From Globomyces pollinis-pini (taxonomy: Eukaryota > Chytridiomycota > Chytridiomycetes > Rhizophydiales > Globomycetaceae), in contig MU621130.1 of the NCBI GenBank assembly GCA_025399215.1, forward strand, positions 7,949-71,948: DNA of 64,000 nt. The letters run 5' to 3'. This document shows positions 32,924-43,800 of this stretch, in pieces (the stretch's first letter is position 1; every line of letters begins with the position of its first letter). The notes below the pieces were generated by a model. That model was not told the DNA's origin and ran no database searches. It was given only the letters and a program-made list of their open reading frames with translations. The position numbers and the translations under genes were made by a program.

Positions 32924-34959
32924 ATGACAATCGACAAATTAAACCTTTGCTTGAATCAACTGGAAGAAGCAAAATCTGATGAACAAGTCCTAATAGGATT
33001 AGCACTTTTACCTAAATTATTGGACCCTAATGATCTAGAAGCAATGAAACTAGCATTCAGTTCAATTCCTTGGAAATTCATCCACAGATTACTCATTTCT
33101 CGTACGTTTCTATTGATATTAATAGTAGCATTGGAACACGATGGATTGATGCAGATGATTGCACTACAGATTTGGTCTGGTTTTGCTATTCCACCATTCT
33201 GTAATTCAAAACGAATTTATCGTCGAATCGAACCAATCTCTTCACTTCTAGCATCAACAATTGATAACGACATCAAGGAATTAGTTTTAAAAACATTTAT
33301 TAGTTTACAAGCTGAAGAAGTATTTCAAAAACTTTGTGCACCACTTGTCCTAGACAATATTGTGAAGGTTAGATCTTCTCATCCAGAATTATTACTACAA
33401 CTTATGAATATATTCATAGATCATGTCAACGCAAACTCTTCAACATGTATGGTGAATATAACAAACCATTTTTTGGAGACTTGTATCTTTCTATTACAAC
33501 AAGACAATATCACCAAATTTGAATCACTGACCACTATAATTAAAATAATATCAATGGTAATTTTATATTTTTTGACATTAGGATCATTGTGTAAGCTTAT
33601 TTTTCCATAACTCTAGGATTCATCAATTGTGATTAAATATTCTTACAATTTAAAATTAGCATGTAGAGAACTGTTTCATAGTAAATTGTCAAAAAAGAAC
33701 TCACAAAGTGTGCTTATTTTATGTGCTTTGATGGCTAATCTTACTGAAAACACTTTTTTGCATCCTCAACCAGACGTTGACAATTTAACAACTTCATTTT
33801 CCACACAATCATTAGAAGAAAATAAATCTAAAGAAAAAGATACAAAGTCAGCTGTTAAAAAATTATCTGATATTCAATTTTTGGTGATGATCACTCATTT
33901 AGCTGGAGCAGAGATCCGTTTTATACTGGATTCCACTAAAAAAGATATTTCGGAAAACGATAACGAAAGTTTACCACTCCTTTATTCATTACTGGAAGGT
34001 GTTGTTCAATACTTGGTGGTTGAAGACTCTGTTCAATTGGGAGAGAAGGTACTGGAATCCCTAAAAAATGCTCTGTATGAAACTTATTTAGCAGTAGCCT
34101 CTTTCTTGTCTGAGCGCTGGGTATTTTAATGTTTTTTCTCTAACATTAGGATGTTTATCAAATGGCCCAGGATAAAGGAGCTATTGACAATATGACCACC
34201 CTGTTCACCATAGGTGCTTACTCAAGATGGATTGCGGAAGAGACGTCAGTGACTCCCGAAGAAATGGAAACTTTAGTCCCTCTTATTGTGTGGGTTTTGG
34301 AGCAAAAGTCGTTTGATTCCCTTCAAACAGATCCATTCAACTTAATTGCAGAGCTTTTAGCTTTCATCACTTCCGAAACTGTCACTTTGGATGCGTTTTT
34401 GAAATTGGAGGGTCTAACGTTTACTGTCTCTCATTTTAAAACTGCTGAAACTGATATCCAACGATTAGAAATTGCTGCTATATTGCTAAACATTGTAGTT
34501 TCAAGTGATGTGAACACTTTGGAGCGATATGGTGAGGTGTTACGAGAATTATTTCCTATTTTAATCAATTTGATGACATCAGGTAATCTCCATTAATTAA
34601 TCCGTTACAGACACTTTGGTTGTTCTTACTGCCCATTCAGTGGTGCTATACTTGTTTTTATATAGATTGTCAAACAAATTCCAGAGATATCCATTGCCAC
34701 TTAAGGCAGTTATGTCTTTTATCGGTTCAAAAGCACATTTGGAGGAAGTACATGAATTGTGGTATCTCTCTGTTTCTGGTATGTACTTGCTTCTTACATT
34801 TCTTTAGCGTTAATTGAGTGTCCGATCGAAGGCGTTGATTTTCGATTAAATAACGAAGCTGTTAATTCACTTCTTGTACTCAAAAGCAATTTAATTGAAA
34901 ATGAAGACTTATTAATTGTTACTAAATTGTTGGAAAAACTTCAAAGAACTATACTATAA
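32924..34959 (+). CDS. Neurochondrin-like armadillo protein
   Basis: Five exons separated by introns of 60, 29, 28 and 29 nt give about 630 residues. The ATG at 32924 begins MTIDKLNLCLNQLEEAKSD. The sequence is helical throughout and has the neurochondrin pattern: IGLALLPKLLDPND, AFSSIPWKFIHRLL, ALQIWSGFAIPPF, TLFTIGAYSRWIAEE. Neurochondrin-domain proteins are helical-repeat scaffolds; in animals they act in signalling, and fungal roles are not defined. An A/T-rich, 60-nt first intron is longer than most here. The assignment is from pattern resemblance and could be to another HEAT/ARM family. Confidence 0.55.
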
Positions 34960-35084
34960 TAATAAAATGTATTCATATCTATCTATAAGATTGTCATTGA
35001 ATTTTTTTCTTTAGAGGCCCGTGTGATGTTTGTTTTTGTGTTTGTTATTCAACTCTATTACGCGTTTTTAATACTATTCTGTTA

Positions 35085-38000
35085 ATGCCAATGGACGATA
35101 TTCCAGCGTTGAATCTTCGGTCAAGTGTTAAAAACAATCCATTTATCAAGGACCAAAAACTGTTACGATCAGATTCTATATCATTAGCAAAATATAAACT
35201 ATTGGAAAGAAATAAAGACAACAAGAATGTTGAACAAATCAAAGTAACTGAACTATTCAAAAAAACTGTAACCCATCGAGATGTTGAATCCAAAATCAAT
35301 GATAAAGAGCAAGTGAACGATAATATGGTAGATAGTACCATTAATGAAAATCAATCAACTATTGAAACTCCATCAATTTCTAATATTTCCGTCAATCCAT
35401 TCAAACAAGCCGATATCAAGCAAGTTAAACCAAAGGTATTTTAGTGAGTTTATATTAAACACGTAGGGTGATGAAATCATCAAGGGACATTTGAATCAAC
35501 ATGGAAAAAAAGCAGTCAATATGCTAGATATCCTACGTAATTTTGATTCAGTAGATCGAAAAGAACAGGTTCTATATCGATCATCAGAACGTCAAACAAA
35601 AACCAATACAATCGAATCCGTTCCAAAAAGGAAAGAAATGGTGATTGCTAGTCATACTGTTAAAGAATTGAATGAGCGGTCGAATCCATTGGAAACTCAT
35701 GTCGATAGAGTTGAAACTTCAATTGAAAATCGACTCAAAATGTTTGAAAACTCACCAACTTCAAATATCACTTCAAAACTAAAAGCCTTTGCCAATCACG
35801 TTAAAGAATCTGTAAATGAAAAGAAATGTGTTGGTAAAGAATTGGAACATATGGGTGATAATATTTCAAATCGTTCCAAAGTTTTTGAAAATGGTCAAGA
35901 TAATATGATTGATGTTGAAAAGAAATCCCAAAATGGGTCTGTGAAGATTGTAAAAAGTTCGGAAATCGTTTATGAAAATAATGGTACTACATCTGATCGA
36001 CGTAAACGTTTTGAACATGATAAAATCCCTAAAATCCCAATTGCTTCGTTTTCCACTCCCGTTACCGAAAAGGATCTTCAAAACAAAAAGGTACCCCTTT
36101 AATCGTGCAATTCATTTTTTGTAGAGTATTGGTGACAAAAGACAGATGAATCTTAAAAAAGAAAAAACTCACATTGAAAGCTCTGATTTGGTCAAATCAA
36201 CAAATATACATTCGACCAAGGCGTTTGATCAACACCAACACCATGATGGTGATGAGTTACGTCAAAAACTGGAAAGAAGGTTGACTAAGATTGCGTTGAA
36301 GACTGACGAAAACGAACAAACTACTCAAGAGGAAAAACTTGTAAATGCTCAAAAGACTATTGAAAACGTCCAAGAAGAAGTTGAGCAAGATGCAGAGAAA
36401 CCAGATGTCCACGAAGAGTTGAACATGAATGTAAGTATCGATAACATTTCCTGATCTCGTTAGATTCCAAAAATCGATTTGGGAGATATGTTTGATGAAA
36501 AAGATCAATGGATATCATCTTTATGGATGGAAGATACGGTGTCGAACATTGGAATGATGAAATTGGGTCACGCTACCGAGGAATCAATATCTGCAGCAAC
36601 ATCGGAACAAGTAAAGACTCAAAACTCCCCAGATGTGAATGTTGACACAGAAATTGTTATTAAAGATGCCGATAACGAAGAAATTGGTGTCTTTTCGGAA
36701 ACTGAAGTGTTGGAAAGTATTGCAGAAGTAGAGGAACCAAATCATGAGCCTTTTGAAGATCAATCAGAACAAAATGATAACTCATTGGAGGCTGAGAACG
36801 ATGTTATGTACCGTGATAACAATCAAGCAGAACTTTCAACTGATACCTTAACTGAAAATGCAATTGTAAACGAAGATGAAGTGGATGTTAAAACAAAATC
36901 ATTGGCAGATCTGTCATCAAAACTTAAAAAGTCGGTCTCTTTTGGAGTAACATAATACTTGAACTAAACTTGAAAGGTTGCATGGAAGGGAGAACTTGAA
37001 AAGAAAAGGATTATTCCATGCGAAAATCTATATTCTGAACTACCAATTGATTCAGTTGGGAAATTGCTGTTCAAATTTAATTCTATCGATAACATTTACC
37101 AACAAAACCATTATGCAAATCGTACAGTTGAAATTGAGATTATTCATGGCTATCAATCAACCATTTTACCAACTCAACAGCTCAGTTGTGATGCAAGTTC
37201 ACTCAATTTAGATTGGGAGCCTTATCTGTAACCTTTCAAACTCATTTTTAGATATATTATTCCTAATGAGCCTATTGTCATTAATTTAAAAGTAACAGAA
37301 ATACCTGTGAAGGATGACACAGTTCCTTTACGACAAGTCCATACCACAGCTGGAATGTTAAGACATGGACTCAGCACATTTACATCAAAATTCAGAAAAA
37401 GTTTCTCTAGACCACAACATCCTAGTCATACATCTGAAACAGTTGAATCCAACCTCCCACATTCTTCATCATATTCTTCGTTTTCTTCCGTGTCTTCATC
37501 CTTAGCATTTAACCTAAAGCCAATACCTGCTCAAAAGCCAGGTACGATGCGAGTGGGACACTATTCAATCACTGACGTTGCCAGTTGGGTTTCTAATTCC
37601 AAAGGACATATTAATCAGGAAACTATTGAAATGTTTGATAATGACTGGGACAAGTCCAAGAAATCATATAGGAAAAAAGCAACTATGATCTCTGTTGGCA
37701 GTCTATCAATTCAAACGCTTTATATGCCTCTTACAAAAACCATGGTATGATGAATGTTAATAATTTGTAGACCACTGAATTGTTACCACTGACAATATCA
37801 GAATATCGAGACGACTTGCTGGTTATTAAATTACACGAGAAAGTTTGGAAAGAAGGGTATTTACTTCAACTGGGAGGTGATTGTGATGTAATTGAATCAA
37901 ATCATTAATCAATAGACTTGGCGAAGAAGATACTTCAAACTAGTTGGTGACGTATTGATTGCATATCATGAAGTGGTATGTCTTGTGAAATTTTTAATGC

Positions 38001-38254
38001 TTTAGACTCGGGATTCAAGGTCGAGAATAAATCTTCAAAATTTGGATAAAATCCAATATGGATCCATTACATGCGAAGGAGAATCACCAGACTTTATTCT
38101 TGAATTTTCCGATGGTAAATCCATCTTATTCAAGCTTTGTGATGATGTTGATGATAGTGGGTATATCCGAGACGGATGGATAAATTCGATTGATGAATCG
38201 CGTCATATTTTAAAAGTCAATTCTCTCCCTGGATGGTATGGTTGCGATCTTTAA
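35085..38254 (+). CDS. Bud4/anillin-like septin-associated protein with C-terminal PH domain
   Basis: About 930 residues. A long disordered, Lys/Glu/Asn-rich N-terminus (MPMDDIPALNLRSSVKNNP) runs to about 36.9 kb and contains repeated NRxKMFEN/NRSKVFEN/DRRKRFEH units. A beta-rich anillin-homology-like region follows (IPCENLYSELPIDSVGKLL, EIEIIHGYQSTIL), then a PH domain: WKEGYLLQLGGDCDTWRRR, YFKLVGDVLIAYHEV, RSRINLQNLDKI. The 'GDC-x-TW+RRYF' signature is typical of the fungal Bud4/Mid-type anillin relatives that organise septin rings at the division site. Introns of 24-36 nt are needed. The family call is firm for the C-terminal part. Confidence 0.82.
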
Positions 38255-38334
38255 GCAGTTTATTCATAATATAAAATTGTTTGATTTTGTCAGATTAGAT
38301 TTTCTCACGTGAAAATTCTTAATCAAATTTCCAA

Positions 38335-38790
38335 ATGTCCAATAACAAATCAGAGTTATTGAACAATGGAAGGATAGAGAAAACATTGGAGAATATCCCA
38401 AGACAAAGCAGCAGTAAATGTGTGAAAGGAGAGGATTTGATTCAGGACTTTGTCAGTGCTGGGAGTATATCAGCATTCCCACAACTCAATTTAAATGGAA
38501 ATAAGTGGGCAAATGAATTTCAGTCCAACAAACTGAATTCATCTTCATTGCATGCTATTGGATTAGATAATTTGTATGATTTAGGTGAAGCTGGTGAACA
38601 AATATATGACCAACTGGGAACCAGAAGTGAATGGGATTGGGAAAAAGCCTTTGGGGCATCACTCGAGCAGCAAATTCGTAACAACAAGCAGGTAGATCCT
38701 GTGCAGTTAAAGGAAAATGCCAAACGTCGTTTAATGAATCTGTTATCACAACTAAAAAAACAGAATCAACCTGATTCTAACCTAATATAA
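38335..38790 (+). CDS. Small protein with WxxxF motifs, possibly PEX5/PEX20-related
   Basis: An intronless frame of 151 residues, ATG at 38335, 80 bp after the Bud4-like gene. It contains two WxxxF pentapeptides, WANEF (preceded by NLNGNK) and WEKAF (within EWDWEKAFGASLEQQ), in a context (EDLIQDFVSAGSISAFPQL) like the N-terminal halves of peroxisomal import receptors and co-receptors of the PEX5/PEX20 kind, where WxxxF/Y motifs bind PEX14. A conserved N-terminal cysteine of those receptors is not obvious here (only one Cys near residue 29). The TPR domain of PEX5 is absent. The link is tentative but is supported by PEX11 nearby. Confidence 0.4.
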   Translation: MSNNKSELLNNGRIEKTLENIPRQSSSKCVKGEDLIQDFVSAGSISAFPQLNLNGNKWANEFQSNKLNSSSLHAIGLDNLYDLGEAGEQIYDQLGTRSEWDWEKAFGASLEQQIRNNKQVDPVQLKENAKRRLMNLLSQLKKQNQPDSNLI

Positions 38791-38868
38791 CACGGATAAA
38801 ATATCTTCAATTAATCATCTAATAGTCGATTGTGAACCGTCACTTTGAGTTTAAATATTTTTTTCAAT

Positions 38869-39783
38869 ATGAATTCAAATAATCAAAATCAGCAGGGAAA
38901 GTCCAACAAACAAAACGCTAAAGGAAATGCAAATACTAAAGATAATCGAAGAAAGATATTCAAGTATACGTTGGATTCTCCTTTTGTTTACCAATGGTAT
39001 GACAGTGTCGGTTAATGGTAGGCCAACAATCAATGAAAAACAAGCATCAGATATCATTTCAGAATTGAAATTGATTGTCTCTAAGAATTCCAACTGTAAA
39101 TCAAATGTCATTTTGGGATTACAAAATGTCACTAATACCCTACAGAAAATGATCAATAACAAGGATAAATCATTAATTAAAGTAATATTCGACTTTCTAA
39201 TGTACATCAGTGTGTATTCGTATGTAAAGGTGATGCTTCTCCTCCACAATTATACCAGCATTTACCTACATTGGCGTATCTTGCCGGTTCAATCATGATA
39301 TGTCCCTTACCAGCTGGGTCTGAAATGATTATTGCTAAACTTTTTGGACTGAAAAGAGCTTTGGCATTCGCTATTACTGTATGCTATTTCTAGTTTGACA
39401 CGTAGAATTTGGAATCATTTAATATGGTTTCTAATTTGGTAGAGGGAATGATCAGTCCACCAAAGATTGATTGGATAGATCCAGCTACAATTAGCTATTG
39501 TCCAGCCAACATTAAAACAGTTGAAATCCTGGCGCCTGTATCGAAAAAAACCCAGAAGGCGAAAGTTGAAGTATCTAAGAATTCATCATCAGATACCAAA
39601 GAACACTCAACTCAAAAAAATCCCACTGAAGAAAAGAGTGCTAAAGGAGCAAATCTACAGTACGAATCAAAAAATGGACATCCCGGCAATTCGTCCTCAA
39701 ACAAAAACCAGTCAAGCAAAAGGAAATCCGATACATTCAATAATAACAATAAGAAATCAAAGTTAAATAAAGATATCTCTTGA
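38869..39783 (+). CDS. RNase P/MRP subunit Pop3-like (L7Ae-fold) protein
   Basis: Four exons with introns of 25, about 29 and 27 nt give about 275 residues. After a polar Asn/Gln/Lys-rich head (MNSNNQNQQGKSNKQNAKG) comes an L7Ae-type fold: FVCKGDASPPQLYQHLPTL, ICPLPAGSEMIIAKLFGLKRA. The order of these two blocks is the Pop3/Rpp38 pattern, an RNA-binding subunit of RNase P and RNase MRP that binds kink-turn RNA. The C-terminus is a basic, Ser/Asn-rich tail. The gene is 80 bp after its neighbour on the same strand, and the next gene starts 35 bp beyond it. Confidence 0.72.
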
Positions 39784-39818
39784 GTTGGTCCGAATCATAT
39801 TTTTTTTTTATAAAACGA

Positions 39819-40734
39819 ATGGAAGAAACTATATCCGCGACTTCAACTTTTAATATTAAATATGCAGAGCTTTCAAAACTTTGGGATGACAGTGGATTAA
39901 GTGGCCATTCATCTGGAAGAAAGTCCAGAGCAATCCCTACAATAGTTTCTAATATTTCCAACCTAATCAAACTGGCGAATAAGAATCCATGTAAGGGCCA
40001 AGTAGAGCATAGGTCATCAGCTAAGGAAGTGATAAAACTAACCAAAAAACAAAAGAACAAGAAATCAATTTTAAATACAATCGAGTTAATTCAACCGGAA
40101 CACAGTTCAAAACCAATACGCTGTGATATTAAGGAAACACTGGAATTCAATGCACTAAAAACTGAAATGAAATCAAAAAAGCTGAAGAAATCAAAGAAAC
40201 TAAAAATACCAGATCCAACCACATTGAAAGTCGACACATTATTAGCTTCGAAGGCAAATGATGATGGGAAAGCGATAATAGAAGTAAATTATGAATGAAT
40301 GGTTGACATAGAAATAGGGCATCCAGACATCATACACGACCATTGTGAATCAAAACATTACCGAACTTAATAATGAAAATGTTTGTCAAATCAATTCAAA
40401 GTTCAGTACCAAAGATCAACCCGTTTTGATTAATGTTACAAACCATGGAGGAAAAATGCCTCAGATAATTCCAGATACCGACTCTCTCAACGAATGTGCA
40501 ATTTTTAAAACTAGCAATGAATTACAAGTCCATCCAACTAAAAAGGCCAAAAAAATGAAGCGGAAACAACTGCGACTTGTGGAAAATGAAGATATATCTA
40601 CAAGATTGAATCCACCACCCGATTCCAAGAAAATGAAAAAGAAGAAACGTAGACTCTTAGCGAGTATAGCAAGTAATGTAGTAGTACCCGGTGAAAAAAA
40701 TCTAAGCGAGGTCACTAACTTATTGCTACAATGA
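39819..40734 (+). CDS. Unrecognised lysine-rich, probably nuclear protein
   Basis: Two exons around a 34-nt intron (near 40286-40319) give about 290 residues. It starts MEETISATSTFNIKYAELSK and holds two clusters of basic residues (KKLKKSKKLKI and KKMKKKKRRLLA) that look like nuclear or nucleolar localisation signals, separated by polar, disordered sequence. The ATG is only 35 bp after the stop codon of the Pop3-like gene. The family is not recognised; a ribosome-biogenesis or chromatin role is a guess from composition alone. Confidence 0.55.
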
Positions 40735-40802
40735 GCAGATACTTCTAGTTGGCTTAATAAATGGATATATTATTCTAAAATGTTTAACTAAATAGGATTC
40801 TC

Positions 40803-43800
40803 TCAAAATATATCTCTTTGCTTCTTTGAAAAGTTTTCCAGCCATTCTTGGTGTTCTGAGAGGGAAGCTTTAGACCTGCTCTGTCCAGATGACCATCCTT
40901 TTCGATCCCTCGTATGGAAAGACACTGGGTCAGGGTCAAAATGCCTTTCATATGACCTAGATGGTCTTATGTAGTCAACCGACTTATAATCATACCTAAC
41001 TGTCAGTAAATTCAAATTACTTGGATTTGGGGGATGTCAATACTTTACGATCTTCTGTCAAAACCTTCATCAGCTGGTCCAAATCTCGGTTTATATCATC
41101 AAGTTTGCTAACAGGTTTCTCATATTCACTTGAATGTCGTTTTTTAGGTTCTCTGGATGCTTTCTCGCTTCTCCTACTCTCATGGGTAGGCGATCGGGAT
41201 CGCGATTGTACATCTTTCTTTCTGTAAATTTTCTTTTTCGATTTGTAATCTTCAGTGGATGATTCTGATTCTGATTCTGCATCATAAAACTTTTTGGATT
41301 TCTGTGATTTTTGAATCTGCATTTAAAAATAAATAGTTATACCTTATATCGTTCTTCATCTGACTGAATGGAGGTTGAGGTATAGTGGTCTAAGTGTTGA
41401 CCAGATTGTATTGCTTGACGCTGAGCATTCAAGTAACTCTTTGTTTTGTTCATATTTTCTTCTTCTTTTTGCATTCGAAGTCGTATTTGAGCCATTGTTG
41501 AGTGTCCATTGATGTATTCAGTTGGAGCCCTACCATTATTATGATAAAATTACTCAATGTTGGAATCATCTTGATCGCTTTGATGGTGAGATTTTCCTTT
41601 CGATTTATGGTACTTGCCTATGTGATTAGCAAAAATGCATTACTATGTTTACTAGAGCTATCGCTTAAATCAGCGGCAGACAAATCTTTCTGATTGAATT
41701 TTTTCCCTTTGGATACGTGGTGGCTGTCTGAGGAATCGGACTGTTCCTGTCGACTAAATTTCTGTATAGTCTTTGATATTGACTCATGTTTCTGTCTGGA
41801 TGGAGATTGAACAATTATTGGTTGATCATATCGATCAGGAGATGGTGAACGATAAGATTTGGATCGATCATCATCCACAAGTTTGAGTTTAGTTTCCCAA
41901 GCATTTTTGGAATTTGCATATCGATTTGCCATCTCTATATCTAAATCTCTAAGTTTTTGACTTTGTTCTTTAATTTGAACACGATATCTATCCATCAATG
42001 CCTCCAACTGTTCTTTTAGTTGCTGCTCATTCTTTTTGTATTCCATTTCATGATGGGTCCTCAAATCCTTCAATTGCGTATCAAATGTTTTGTTCAATTG
42101 CTTGATTTCTTGATCAAAATGTCCTTGATTCTCAAATTCGTATTTTTTAAGTTTAAGTTGATCTTCATTAGATAACTGGGATTTCACCAAAGATTTCTTA
42201 GTTTCATATGTGTACGATAAAGATTTCCACATACTGAGAATATTCTCTTCAAATTTCAATCTGTAATCTTCAAAACTATTGGATAATTCTCTGTAGTCTG
42301 TCGTTAATCGTTTTGGCATAATCACGACAGGACCAGATTCATATACATTTACTTTAAGACCATTATGAATCAAATCGGTTTCCTTTTTGATCAATGACAT
42401 TGATTCATCTTCGAGATTTTGCAGTTTTCTTTGGAATTTTTCTTGAATCTTCTGAGCATTAAGTTTATATTCATGCTCTTGCATTTCTTGAAAGAGTTCC
42501 AACTTTTTAGCATATTGTGAAACCGAATCAGACCTATGATGTTCATACTTATGTGCTGACTCTATATCATTGTTTTTAATCTTTTCTGAACCCCTATGTT
42601 TATCTTCCTCCAATTGAGTTTTATGGGATCTTGGTGACGTTTGTGATTCTGAATACTCGTCTCGACTATAGGTCCTTCCATTTCCATTTGTTTGCGATAA
42701 ATTTTGCTTTGGAGTCAAGATGTTGGATTTTGCTTCATTATATCTAGTTTCATTGATATGATTCTGAGGAGACAAAATCTTTTGTTCTTGATTATCGAAA
42801 CGTTCATATTGGTCTTTAAGATCCTTACGATCCTTTTCGATATTTTTAGGGGCGTTATAAATACTACTACCACCCATCATACCATTCACTTGCTGATTGT
42901 TTGAAATAGGTTTTTTCTTTTTGCAAAAGTCAGAATCACTGTCAGAGTTATTATTACGATTCTCTTTTTGAGCTGGCTTAGAAGTTCCAATATTCATCTT
43001 TGTATTTTGCCCATCTTTAGGACTATTCGATAGATTTTTCTTCTTACCAAAATCAGAATCACCATCAGAATCATCTTTGCGATTGTCTTTGGTAACTGGT
43101 TTAGAATTACCAAAAGTAGATTTCCCAGCATTGATATTNNNNNNNNNNNNNNNNNNNNNNNNNNNNNNNNNNNNNNNNNNNNNNNNNNNNNNNNNNNNNN
43201 NNNNNNNNNNNNNNNNNNNNNNNNNNNNNNNNNNNNNNNNNNNNNNNNNNNNNNNNNNNNNNNNNNNNNNNNNNNNNNNNNNNNNNNNNNNNNNNNNNNN
43301 NNNNNNNNNNNNNNNNNNNNNNNNNNNNNNNNNNNNNNNNNNNNNNNNNNNNNNNNNNNNNNNNNNNNNNNNNNNNNNNNNNNNNNNNNNNNNNNNNNNN
43401 NNNNNNNNNNNNNNNNNNNNNNNNNNNNNNNNNNNNNNNNNNNACTCTTCTTCTTACCGAAATCAGAATCTCCATCAGAATCATCTTTTCTGTTATCTTT
43501 GGTAACTGGTTTAGAATTACCAAAAGTAGACTTTCCAGCATTGATATTCGATTTATCATTACTCAACACTCTGTTGTCTGTATTCTTCTTTTTACCAAAA
43601 TCAGAATCATCATCAGAATCATCTTTTCGGTTGTCTTTTTGCACTGGTTTTGAGTTACCGAAAGTAGATTTGGCGGTATTGATATTCGATTTATCATTAC
43701 TCAAACCTCTGTTGTCTGATTTCTTCTTTTTACCAAAATCAGAATCGCCATCAGAATCATCTTTACGGTTGTCTTTTTGCACTGGTTTTGAATTACCGAA

